From contig CANIXX010000004.1 in NCBI GenBank assembly GCA_947471115.1, positions 1 to 39,713 on the forward strand: a stretch of 39,713 bases of DNA, in the 5' to 3' direction. This DNA comes from Opitutaceae bacterium. GTDB taxonomy: Bacteria > Verrucomicrobiota > Verrucomicrobiia > Opitutales > Opitutaceae. Below the pieces are notes generated by a model that ran no database searches, had not been told where the DNA came from, and worked only from the letters and a program-made list of their open reading frames with translations. The position numbers and the translations under genes were made by a program. This document shows, one piece after another, positions 19,006 to 27,823 of the stretch (positions are counted from its first letter, which is position 1; each line of letters opens with the position of its first letter).

Positions 19006-20187
19006 CTAACGCGGAGCGGTATCGAGGATCGCCCCGACAGTGTCGTCCAGTTCCCGAGCATCGATGGAATCATGCTCGAATTGGGCCAACGCCGCCTTGG
19101 CTGCCGACTCCTTACCCTTCTGTGCGACCTCGTAAAGCCTCCCCAAAGACACCATCGCATTGGCATAAAACGGATGGATTGCCGGCAGAGTTACACGAAT
19201 CTGCTGACTGCGTTCGCCCAACTCGCGTTGGACCCACGGCTCTCGGCAAATTCGGTGGAGCTCACCCAACGGCACGACAAGCTCCTGGCCCTGCCGCACC
19301 CCCAGCCACCGACTTCGATCGGCCAGCCAGGCACGGGACTCGCTCGCCGTCATTACGGGAAGCATCCGTTTTTTCACCTGATGAGCGAACCCCGTCTGCC
19401 ACCACAGATCCATGTCAGCTGTACTCGTCCAGAGCCCTGTGTAAATGCGTGGGAGCGTATCCAGCGCATTGGCACCACCCAAAACACCTCGTATCCACCG
19501 TTGCCACTGAGTTCCCGCAATTGATTCATCCTGCAGCTGTAAAAGCAGCCAGAGCGCCGCCAGTTCTCGCTCCCGTGACTCCTCGGCCCCGCGTCCCCAT
19601 TGCAACACCGACGCCAGCGATGGTACCGAGGCAAGACGAAGCGAGTCCTGCCTATACATATCCATAATAGCCGGTCGCTCCTTCGCGCGGCTCAACCCAG
19701 CACAAGCATGCTCAAGCCATAACGGCACCGTGATCGAGCTAGTCGCTCCGTACCAGGATGCAGCCTGCCGCATTAGCAAACCATGGACCAACGCCCGTCT
19801 TACCAAGTTGGAATTGCCCCCTCCCTCCCAGCGCACCCTCACTGTGACCCTACCTGGGGTTTCCACCGTCACTGTAAAATCTGTCGGCGCACTCCACTGT
19901 GCAGCCGGGATCAAACGCACACTCACTGGAGTATTAAAACCGTCTGCGGGAAGCCCCAGCGGTTGAGTCAATGCCCCCCACACCGCGTGGCCCAAAACAA
20001 GCACCAGACGCGCGTCTGCCGCATCCATTACAATGATCTCATACTGCCCTGGGCGTGTATAAAAAACGCGCGGTGTCGCCCCCGTTTTCAGCGCGGCCGA
20101 CGGGGCATCAGATTCCTCGTTTGCGCTGGCCAATCGCCCCTGAACAACAGCCATGAGGAACCAAAAAAATAACCCCAGTCGAATCAC
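19006..20187 (-). CDS. Hypothetical secreted protein
   Basis: 393 aa ORF with N-terminal hydrophobic signal (LGLFFWFLMAVVQGRLASA); start overlaps the upstream gene's stop by 4 bp. Confidence 0.6.
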   Translation of the reverse strand: MIRLGLFFWFLMAVVQGRLASANEESDAPSAALKTGATPRVFYTRPGQYEIIVMDAADARLVLVLGHAVWGALTQPLGLPADGFNTPVSVRLIPAAQWSAPTDFTVTVETPGRVTVRVRWEGGGNSNLVRRALVHGLLMRQAASWYGATSSITVPLWLEHACAGLSRAKERPAIMDMYRQDSLRLASVPSLASVLQWGRGAEESRERELAALWLLLQLQDESIAGTQWQRWIRGVLGGANALDTLPRIYTGLWTSTADMDLWWQTGFAHQVKKRMLPVMTASESRAWLADRSRWLGVRQGQELVVPLGELHRICREPWVQRELGERSQQIRVTLPAIHPFYANAMVSLGRLYEVAQKGKESAAKAALAQFEHDSIDARELDDTVGAILDTAPR

Positions 20188-20852
20188 GGTACGATGACGT
20201 GCAACATACTATCCTCAACCGCCACAAGTTTTAATTTGAGCCACATAGTAGTCAGTTCCTCGGGCAGTTTTTGTGCCGCTAATGCACGCTGAATTAGCCA
20301 CTGCGGCAACCCTGGGAACCGGTGCGTGGGCAGTGAACCAATATACAATTCGTCGGCAATAAACTCAAAGCCATTGGCACCGGGAGCAAACTTACCCCGC
20401 GCCTGAATCACGAAGGGGTGGGTCATCTCAAGCGCCTGAAACTTCCCGATAATCCCAACCTGCATCACGCCATCACGGATACGGAAATTCACCGACTCAG
20501 GCACCACCACCTTTGATGGATCGGAAGGAGCCTTTGCCGTCGCACTCGCCACCCATGCATTTAGCTCATCCTCGTTAAATAACACTTCCGCAGCACCACC
20601 CGCAGACAGCAATTGCTGTTTACGTGTCCACTGACGCGACTTGGTGGCGTTGACGTCACCTTTCAGAAAATAGACATCTCCGGCAACGGAGGCCTGGGTC
20701 GCGGGTGGTTTGGTTAAAATCTCAACCGGCTTGAGCACTAAATACAAGCAACCCAGTACAACGCCGAGCACGATGCCCATGAGGGCTCCCAGTGTGATTT
20801 CAAACAGTCCAGGGCCGTTGAGCGCTCGTTCAATGCGTTTTTGAGAAGCCAT
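20184..20852 (-). CDS. Hypothetical membrane-anchored protein
   Basis: 222 aa with one N-terminal TM helix (LGALMGIVLGVVLGCLYLVL); 4-bp overlap with the downstream gene. Confidence 0.6.
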   Translation of the reverse strand: MASQKRIERALNGPGLFEITLGALMGIVLGVVLGCLYLVLKPVEILTKPPATQASVAGDVYFLKGDVNATKSRQWTRKQQLLSAGGAAEVLFNEDELNAWVASATAKAPSDPSKVVVPESVNFRIRDGVMQVGIIGKFQALEMTHPFVIQARGKFAPGANGFEFIADELYIGSLPTHRFPGLPQWLIQRALAAQKLPEELTTMWLKLKLVAVEDSMLHVIVP

Positions 20853-20912
20853 GAGGGGGAATATATAATTTAAAAGAGGATCTAGCAGCCAGTCACTAAC
20901 TGATACGCACGT

Positions 20913-21521
20913 TCAACCACGGACGCGGCCCCTGCGCGACTCTTCGACGAAGCGGAATGAGACCGCATAGTAAGACCAACTCGCAGCCAGCCCGACAAAA
21001 ATGGTGAACGTCATCAAGGGATAGCCGGCCACCAAAAAGCCGATTAGTGCGAAGGTAGGCACCCAAAAATAAAGCTTTGTTGAGCGTAGCATCGCCACCA
21101 GTACGCCAAGGCGAAACGCATCACGGAATTCTTCGTTGCGCTGATACTGATAAATGCCGGCCACGGTGAGCGGCCCTGCTAACATAACCGCCGGCACCAA
21201 GGGCAGATAAAGAAACGCCCCGTAGTTAAGGAAAAAATGCAGGGGCCAAACCAGCACCCAAGCCGTCAAAATCGGCACCAGTCCGAGCACCAAAAAAATG
21301 GCAAAAGCAGCCATCCCGTTCGTGAAAAGACGGCGCCAATCCCCCCACTCAGGGAAACCAAGTTCCTCCCCTCGCCGGGCCTGCTCGACCATGTTGAACA
21401 AGTAGCCGAACGCTAAAAAATGGACGACTGGGATGATCAGCAACAACGCCCCGACAACAGCTTTGAGAAACCACGACTGGTCGGAAAAGAGGCGTTTGCA
21501 AACTTGTTCGAGGGAAGGCAT
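20913..21521 (-). CDS. DUF4013-like integral membrane protein
   Basis: Multiple TM helices; LLLIIPVVHFLAFGYLFNMVEQARRGEELGFPEWGDWRRLFTNGM resembles DUF4013. Confidence 0.7.
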   Translation of the reverse strand: MPSLEQVCKRLFSDQSWFLKAVVGALLLIIPVVHFLAFGYLFNMVEQARRGEELGFPEWGDWRRLFTNGMAAFAIFLVLGLVPILTAWVLVWPLHFFLNYGAFLYLPLVPAVMLAGPLTVAGIYQYQRNEEFRDAFRLGVLVAMLRSTKLYFWVPTFALIGFLVAGYPLMTFTIFVGLAASWSYYAVSFRFVEESRRGRVRG

Positions 21522-21562
21522 TGCGGAGTGCGTATATTTAACGCGAAACTAGCCACCAGCCG

Positions 21563-22453
21563 ATGGACATCTCAATCAAATTAAACCAGCTGATCGCCCA
21601 GGTCGAAACCGCCATCGACCAACTCGTGCCCCGGTACGCCGGTGAAGACGCTGGTCCTGCGCGCATCCACGACGCTATGCGCTACAGCCTGCAAGCCGGA
21701 GGCAAACGCTTGCGGCCTGTTTTCGTCCTTTCATCCGCCGCCCTTTTTCGCCCTATCGTCTCCGCCATCCCCGCCGCCATCGCTTTGGAGTGCATCCACA
21801 CGTATTCCCTCGTTCACGACGACCTGCCCTGCATGGACAACGACGACCTTCGTCGAGGCCGCCCCACGGCACACCGCCAATTTGACGAAGCCACCGCATT
21901 ACTCGCCGGCGACGCACTCCTAACCCAAGCCTTTGTACTCCTTGCCACCCATTACAGTGCAACGCCCCGACTCGCGACTGCCCTAGTGGCCGAGTTAGCC
22001 GATGCTGCTTCCGGTTCCCGTTTAGTCGGCGGTCAAATGCAGGATCTCTTAGCCGAGAAAAAAAACAACGCGAGCGCCGCCGAGCTCGACTATATCCACC
22101 TCAACAAAACCGCAGCCATGTTGGAAGCTTCGCTGGTCATGGGCGGACTCGTGGGCGAGGCCGATTCCACCTCCTTGGCCAACTTACGCAGCGCCGGCCG
22201 CCACCTCGGGCTGGCGTTTCAAATCATCGACGACGTGCTCGATGCCACCGCTGACAGTGCGACCCTCGGCAAGACCGCCGGCAAGGATGCCAAGGCCGGC
22301 AAAACAACCTACGTAAGCCTGCACGGTATCGCGACCGCCCGCCAGCTGGCCCAAGAACAAACCGACGCCGCGCTGTCCTGCCTGCGCTCGCTCCCTGGCG
22401 AAACCGAGTTCCTCATCCAACTCGCTCAGGCCCTTTTGACCCGCGTAAAGTGA
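21563..22453 (+). CDS. Polyprenyl synthetase (FPP synthase/IspA-like)
   Basis: GGKRLRPVFVL, HDDLPCMDNDDLRRGRPTAH (first Asp-rich), FQIIDDVLDATAD (second Asp-rich), GKTTYVSLHG. Confidence 0.92.
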   Translation: MDISIKLNQLIAQVETAIDQLVPRYAGEDAGPARIHDAMRYSLQAGGKRLRPVFVLSSAALFRPIVSAIPAAIALECIHTYSLVHDDLPCMDNDDLRRGRPTAHRQFDEATALLAGDALLTQAFVLLATHYSATPRLATALVAELADAASGSRLVGGQMQDLLAEKKNNASAAELDYIHLNKTAAMLEASLVMGGLVGEADSTSLANLRSAGRHLGLAFQIIDDVLDATADSATLGKTAGKDAKAGKTTYVSLHGIATARQLAQEQTDAALSCLRSLPGETEFLIQLAQALLTRVK

Positions 22454-22476
22454 CCCGCGCTTGGAGCCCCAGCGGA

Positions 22477-24246
22477 TTACGATACCTTCACCCGAATACG
22501 ACTGAACTCTTCGCAAAGCGTCAAAATCTCCTTGGCCGTGGTCATTTTAAGAGCCTCGGCGGCCAGTTTTTGCGCGTCACTTAAATTCATCGATCGGATC
22601 AGGTATTTGACAGCGGGGATCAATGGCGGAGACATACTCAACTCATCAATCCCGAGCCCAAGTAATAGCGGCGCATAAACTGCGTCACCTGCCATCTCGC
22701 CACAGACACTGACTTTTATTTTTTGGCTGTGCGCCTGTTCCACCACCGACTTGAGGGTGCGAATGACCGCCGGATGCGTCGGCTCGTAAAGATGGGCAAT
22801 CTTATCGTTCACCCGGTCGATCGCCAAAAGATACTGGATCAGGTCGTTGGTCCCGATGCTGAAAAAGTCGCAATCACGTGCCAGTAAATCAGCGGTGATC
22901 GCCGCACTCGGGATTTCAATCATCGACCCGACTTGGAGATTGGGGTTGAAGGCGATCTTCCGCGTCGTGAGCTCCTCCTTGCACTCCGCTAGAACGGCAT
23001 TGGCTCGGGCCAATTCTTCGCGACCGCTGATCATCGGATACATCAGGCGAATTTCGCCGTGGATGCTGGCGCGCAGAATGGCGCGCAACTGATCCTTGAA
23101 AATCTTCGGATTATCCAAGCAGAAGCGGATCGCCCGATAACCTAGGAAGGGGTTGTCCTCCTTCGGGAAAAGATGAGCGTGCCCCGCCATGGGCTTGTCG
23201 CCGCCAAGATCGAGCGTCCGGATAACCACGGGGGCCGGAGCGAGCGCTTCGGCAATGGCCTTGTAGGCGAGGTACTGCTCGTTCTCGCTCGGGATCCGCC
23301 CCGAGCTGAGGTAAAGAAACTCCGTGCGGAACAACCCCACGCCGTCCGCCAGATACTCTTTCACCAAAGCGGCTTCATCCACCTTCTCAATATTGGCTCG
23401 CAGTGCGATCGCCACCCCGTCGAGTGTAACCGCCGGACGGCGATTGGCCTCCATCAAACGCTGCTCATAACCTTTTTTCTGAAGCTGGATCTGCCCGTAA
23501 CGAAACAGTGTTTGCTGCGATGGGTTGATGATCACCACGCCCTCGTACCCGTCTACCAAAAGCCAATCACCGGACTGAACCTGCTTAGTCAAATCGCGGA
23601 GACCGACCACCGCCGGCACCTTCATGGAGCGGGCGACGATCACCGCATGACTGGTCTTGCTTCCTGAATCGGTGACGATCGCTAGCGCCTGCGAACTATC
23701 AATCCCTGCCGCATCGGACGGGGATACATCGTTGGCTACGACCACACGCTTTTCCACCAACTGGCTTAGATTTTGACTCGACTGACCGAGAAGATTTTGG
23801 AGTACGCGTTGGGCCACATCGCGGATGTCGCAGGCGCGTTCACGCAGGTATTCGTCGTCAATCTCGGCGAAGGCCTTGATGTAACGCTGTGAGACTTTGT
23901 CGAAGCAGGTCTCAATGTTTTTTTCGCTAGTCTCGAACTCGCGAATCGTCTCCGAAATGAGTGCTTGATCCTCCAATACCAAAAGGTGTGCATCGAAAAT
24001 CTGGGCCTCCTCGGCTCCTAGATTTTTGTCCACCTCGGCCATGATTTTTTGAATCTGCTGGCGCGTAACGACGATCGCCTGCTCGAAACGCGCAATTTCA
24101 GCCACGCGTTTCTCAAGCTCCACGTCGTAGGAGGGCACCTCAACATCGCTTTGGATATACAAAAACGCCTGCCCATAAACAATTCCGTGCGAGGCGGATA
24201 TGCCTTGCACCAATGTCTCTGGTTTAACGGTTTTTACCACGGGCAT
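22477..24246 (-). CDS. ptsI: Phosphoenolpyruvate--protein phosphotransferase (PTS enzyme I)
   Basis: GISASHGIVYGQAF, GSKTSHAVIVARS active-site His, GVGLFRTEFLYL, NPFLGYRAIR, DFFSIGTNDLIQYLLAIDR, VSVCGEMAGD. Confidence 0.96.
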   Translation of the reverse strand: MPVVKTVKPETLVQGISASHGIVYGQAFLYIQSDVEVPSYDVELEKRVAEIARFEQAIVVTRQQIQKIMAEVDKNLGAEEAQIFDAHLLVLEDQALISETIREFETSEKNIETCFDKVSQRYIKAFAEIDDEYLRERACDIRDVAQRVLQNLLGQSSQNLSQLVEKRVVVANDVSPSDAAGIDSSQALAIVTDSGSKTSHAVIVARSMKVPAVVGLRDLTKQVQSGDWLLVDGYEGVVIINPSQQTLFRYGQIQLQKKGYEQRLMEANRRPAVTLDGVAIALRANIEKVDEAALVKEYLADGVGLFRTEFLYLSSGRIPSENEQYLAYKAIAEALAPAPVVIRTLDLGGDKPMAGHAHLFPKEDNPFLGYRAIRFCLDNPKIFKDQLRAILRASIHGEIRLMYPMISGREELARANAVLAECKEELTTRKIAFNPNLQVGSMIEIPSAAITADLLARDCDFFSIGTNDLIQYLLAIDRVNDKIAHLYEPTHPAVIRTLKSVVEQAHSQKIKVSVCGEMAGDAVYAPLLLGLGIDELSMSPPLIPAVKYLIRSMNLSDAQKLAAEALKMTTAKEILTLCEEFSRIRVKVS

Positions 24247-24530
24247 TTAGATGAGTCGGTGGGTCGGGGCTGACCTCATGACGCACACCGATAACGACTT
24301 CGCGTTGCGCTGGGTCAACTCGCTTTTACGCTCAAAACCGGTGTTTTTCGGTCCAGTCGTTCAGGTTAGGTGCCTAGCCAAAGTTTGGCCGTGTGGAAAT
24401 GCCCCCGCCCGCAGTCACATACCAGAACCGGATATGAATCGAATTTTGATGATGCCAACACTGAGCTGGTCAGCCGCCAACACAGCCTCCGCCGCTTTTC
24501 ATCGAACGAGGATAACCAATTATTCAACCC

Positions 24531-24564
24531 AGCCCCTCTTAACTTTAAAGAAGTTAAGAGGGCT
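24531..24564 (-). terminator. Strong hairpin downstream of the MTAP/PNP gene
   Basis: agcccctcttaactt (24531-24545) versus aagttaagagggct (24551-24564): 14-bp pairing with a single bulged base; no long T tract. Confidence 0.5.
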
Positions 24565-24573
24565 GACGGTAAA

Positions 24574-25275
24574 TCACCGTAAGACCACCAGCAGCTTGGC
24601 AAACAAGGCATTCACCCGCGCCTGATTATCGCGCACTAGGTCCTTGAAGCGCGCGAAGTCGATGGCTGCCCCGTCCACCAAGCCGTTCGCGTAGTTGTCC
24701 ACGATGGCGAGCGAGTTGTAATTCAACCCCAATTCCGTGCACAGATCGGCCTCGTGGGCGAGGGTCATACCCACCACGTCGCCCCACTGGCGAATCACGC
24801 GGATCTCGGCCTGCGTCTCAAAGCGCGGCCCGCGCATCTGCACATACACCTGGCCGGTCTGAATCTGGAACTCAGGTGCAAGTTCCGCGACCAGCAGGGG
24901 GACAAGGTTGTTGGCGATACCGGGCGAGCCGCCCTTAAGTTCGTCGTCAAAGTAGGTCGCCGGCCCCTGCTGCAGCGCCACGTAATCGGAGCACGACACC
25001 AGCGACCCCGGGGGCAAATCCGCGCGCAGCGAGCCCACCGAGTTGAGCGCCACCACGTCACGACAGCCGAGGTCGGCGATGGCACGGAAATGCGCGCGGT
25101 GGTTGATAGTGTGCGGTGGCAGCGGCACGCCGAAACCATGACGGTTGAGTAAAACGCACGCGCCATCGGTTTTATAAGTGACCACCCCGTATTTAGTCTC
25201 GACGCGGCGCACCTCCCAAGCCGAGAACAGCGGCGAATTTACGATGCTCGTACCACTTATGAATGCGATGCCCAT
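24574..25275 (-). CDS. S-methyl-5'-thioadenosine phosphorylase / purine nucleoside phosphorylase family
   Basis: MGIAFISGTS, RHGFGVPLPPHTINHRAHFRAIADLGCRDVVALNSVGSLRADLPPGSLV, YVQMRGPRFETQAEIRVIRQWGDVVGMTLAHEADLCTELGL; start at 25275 (MGIAF) rather than 25395. Confidence 0.9.
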   Translation of the reverse strand: MGIAFISGTSIVNSPLFSAWEVRRVETKYGVVTYKTDGACVLLNRHGFGVPLPPHTINHRAHFRAIADLGCRDVVALNSVGSLRADLPPGSLVSCSDYVALQQGPATYFDDELKGGSPGIANNLVPLLVAELAPEFQIQTGQVYVQMRGPRFETQAEIRVIRQWGDVVGMTLAHEADLCTELGLNYNSLAIVDNYANGLVDGAAIDFARFKDLVRDNQARVNALFAKLLVVLR

Positions 25276-26068
25276 GCATCGACTCACGCCCTCCGCCCTC
25301 GCGTTGACAACGCGAATCAGCCGCAGCGGAAAAATCGGTGTCGCGCTGCTTGCTCTCGGCTTAAACGGCTGCTCCACGCCCGGCCCCAACCACACCTACG
25401 TCGCCAGCCGGGCCGAAAATCCGGTGATGGACATGCATCCGATAAATCCCTCGGTGGCCGTGCCCACCTACCTTCGCGCCGCAAATACCCTTTACGGCAT
25501 CGCTTACGACCCATTTACCGACCACCTCTTTCTACGCGTTTATCCCGGTAACTTTATCCGCGTCATCGACCGTCCGGCGCGAAAAATAAAACGTAATTTT
25601 ACCGTCGCCGGCTTGCCCGAAGGTGGCGGTGATTTGGCGATTCGCTCCAGCGACCGCCACCTCTTTTTCGCACACCCCACCCTGCCCGCCGTAGTCGAAA
25701 GCACGCTTTACGGCCAGTTCGTGGAAACCATCATCTTGGACACTCTTGTTAGCCCGCCCGCCGGGGTCGCTTACGATCAGAAAAAGAACCTGCTCTATAT
25801 TCTCGCTAAGGGTAAACCGGCGCAGATTTACACCCACGATCTTACGGGAAAACGACTCGGCTGCGTCACGCTTGATCGCAACGTAATCCAGCAATCACTC
25901 GCCTACGATTCAGTCTCCGCTGAAATCTACGTGCGATTGAGCGATGAACCGGCGATCGGGGTGTTTAACATCCTAGGCAAATGGAAGCGCTCGATTCCCC
26001 TCTCGACGAGCGACCCGAGCGGAGCGTTTATCGACGTGGGACCGCGTTCGCTCTTACGCCTGTTTTAA
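25268..26068 (+). CDS. Hypothetical lipoprotein, possibly beta-propeller-like
   Basis: KIGVALLALGLNGCS lipobox; repeating strand-rich segments (YGIAYDPFTDHLFLRVYPGNFIRVIDRP, LLYILAKGKPAQIYTHDL). Start ambiguous (ATG 25259/25268 or TTG 25304). Confidence 0.6.
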   Translation: MPMHRLTPSALALTTRISRSGKIGVALLALGLNGCSTPGPNHTYVASRAENPVMDMHPINPSVAVPTYLRAANTLYGIAYDPFTDHLFLRVYPGNFIRVIDRPARKIKRNFTVAGLPEGGGDLAIRSSDRHLFFAHPTLPAVVESTLYGQFVETIILDTLVSPPAGVAYDQKKNLLYILAKGKPAQIYTHDLTGKRLGCVTLDRNVIQQSLAYDSVSAEIYVRLSDEPAIGVFNILGKWKRSIPLSTSDPSGAFIDVGPRSLLRLF

Positions 26069-26179
26069 CCGAAATAAGTCCCGCTCACTGCCCAATATCG
26101 TCTGCCCCGCTGGTCGAAAAACGCATTGCAAGGCGGCTTGTCAAAGCCCCCAGACCCTACCTAACTCGCCCTTTTTCTC

Positions 26180-26923
26180 ATGCCCAACTCGCCCGGCTCC
26201 ATCCCTCACCACGTCGCCATTATTATGGATGGCAACGGGCGTTGGGCCCAACAACGCGGTTTGCCACGCATCGAGGGCCATCGGCGCGGAGTCGAAACCG
26301 TGCGCACCATGATCGACGCCACCAAGGCGCTCGGTGTGCGTTATCTGACGCTTTACGCCTTCTCAGTCGAAAACTGGAAACGCCCCGCAACCGAGGTGGG
26401 CGCGCTCATGGGCCTGCTCGAATTTTTCCTCAAACGAGAATTGTCCACGTTGGTGCGCGATCAAATCCGCCTGCGCACCATTGGCCGCACCGACCAACTG
26501 CCCGAGGCGGTGCGCAGGCAACTCGACGCCACCATCGCCGCCACTGCCCACTTCACCGAATACACGCTGGTACTCGCGCTTAACTACGGTTCGCGCACCG
26601 AGGTGGTCGACGCCGCCCGCGCCTACGCCGCAGCCCTCGCCGCCGGGACAATCCAAGCCGACGACAACTCGTGGGAAAGCTTCGCCCGCCACCTTTACAC
26701 GGCCGATTTGCCCGACCCCGACCTGGTCATCCGCACCTCGGGCGAATACCGCGTCAGTAACTTCATGCTGCTCCAGGCTGCCTACGCCGAATTTGTATTC
26801 ACTCCGGTACTTTGGCCTGACTTTGGTCCCGCCGAATTGGAGGCCGCAGTCACAGCCTACGGTAAACGCGAGCGCCGCTTCGGGCAGACCAGCGAACAAC
26901 TCAAACCCGACGCCTCCCGCTAA
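26180..26923 (+). CDS. uppS: Isoprenyl transferase (undecaprenyl diphosphate synthase)
   Basis: HVAIIMDGNGRWAQQRGLPRIEGHRRGVETVR, LTLYAFSVENWKRP, DLVIRTSGEYRVSNFMLLQAAYAEFVFTPVLWPDF. Confidence 0.96.
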   Translation: MPNSPGSIPHHVAIIMDGNGRWAQQRGLPRIEGHRRGVETVRTMIDATKALGVRYLTLYAFSVENWKRPATEVGALMGLLEFFLKRELSTLVRDQIRLRTIGRTDQLPEAVRRQLDATIAATAHFTEYTLVLALNYGSRTEVVDAARAYAAALAAGTIQADDNSWESFARHLYTADLPDPDLVIRTSGEYRVSNFMLLQAAYAEFVFTPVLWPDFGPAELEAAVTAYGKRERRFGQTSEQLKPDASR

Positions 26924-26934
26924 CCAAAAAAAAC

Positions 26935-27759
26935 GTGGCCAAACGCATTTTTAGCACCCTCATTCTTTGGCTCATCGTCCTTGGGGCCATGTATTTTTTC
27001 CAGACCAAGGGCGGCATCGTGCTCGCCGTCCTGGTGAGCGCCTTCACCCAGCGCGAGTTTTACCAGATGGTAACCCGCATGGGCCACGCGCCCTTCACCA
27101 AGTTGGGCCTGATCTTGGGCGCACTGATCACGGTCTCCCCGCTGCTCTCGACGAGCGCACCGTTGTTCACCCCGGAAAACATCCTCGCGCTCGCCGCTAT
27201 TCTTTTTGCCATCCGTATCGTCGGCGAGCGAAACTCCGAGAACCGCGTCGAGTCGCTCGGCTGGACGCTCTTCGGTCTGATCTACGTGCCGTTCATGCTG
27301 CAGTTTCTTGTGCGCATCCTGCTGCTTGAAGGCCCCCATGCGCAAAACGGTCTCGCGCTCGTCTTGTGGCTGATTGCCGTATCCAAGTTCTGCGATGTGG
27401 GTGCACTGCTCACCGGCATGGCACTGGGTAAACACAAAATGGCACCGGTCATCAGCCCCAAGAAAACATGGGAAGGAGCGGTCGGCGGCCTGCTAACCTC
27501 GGCCGCCCTAGGTGGCGGTATCGCGTGGGGCTTCGGTAGTTATTACCCAACCACACTCACGCCGTGGCTGGCGGCGGCCATCGCGTTGCCCGTGGCAGGC
27601 CTCGGTATCATCTCCGACCTCGTTGAGTCAGTCATCAAGCGTCGCGCCAACACCAAGGACTCCGGCACCACCATACCGGGCATCGGCGGCATGTTCGATT
27701 TATCCGACAGCCTGATCCTGACCGCCCCCGCCGGCTACCTGATCTTCTGCCTGCTGTAA
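26935..27759 (+). CDS. cdsA: Phosphatidate cytidylyltransferase
   Basis: GTG start; multi-TM; SKFCDVGALLTGMALGKHKMAPVISPKKTWEGAVGG and ISDLVESVIKRRANTKDSGTTIPGIGGMFDLSDSLI signature. Confidence 0.95.
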   Translation: MAKRIFSTLILWLIVLGAMYFFQTKGGIVLAVLVSAFTQREFYQMVTRMGHAPFTKLGLILGALITVSPLLSTSAPLFTPENILALAAILFAIRIVGERNSENRVESLGWTLFGLIYVPFMLQFLVRILLLEGPHAQNGLALVLWLIAVSKFCDVGALLTGMALGKHKMAPVISPKKTWEGAVGGLLTSAALGGGIAWGFGSYYPTTLTPWLAAAIALPVAGLGIISDLVESVIKRRANTKDSGTTIPGIGGMFDLSDSLILTAPAGYLIFCLL

Positions 27760-27760
27760 T

Positions 27761-27808
27761 TACTCGTTCTCGGCCATTGAGAACTCTGAAAGAGAACGAG
27801 AACGAGTA
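27761..27808. repeat. Inverted repeat TACTCGTTCTC...GAGAACGAGTA between cdsA and dxr
   Basis: 27761-27771 and 27798-27808 are perfect 11-bp reverse complements; further direct AGAACGA/CGAGAACGA units continue to the dxr start. Confidence 0.75.
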
Positions 27809-27823
27809 AGAAAAACGAGAACG

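Noticed and set aside
24366-24611. 81-aa minus-strand ORF between the MTAP/PNP gene and ptsI, checked as possible HPr
   Set aside because: No HPr active-site His motif or fold-like pattern, and it overlaps the phosphorylase C-terminus.
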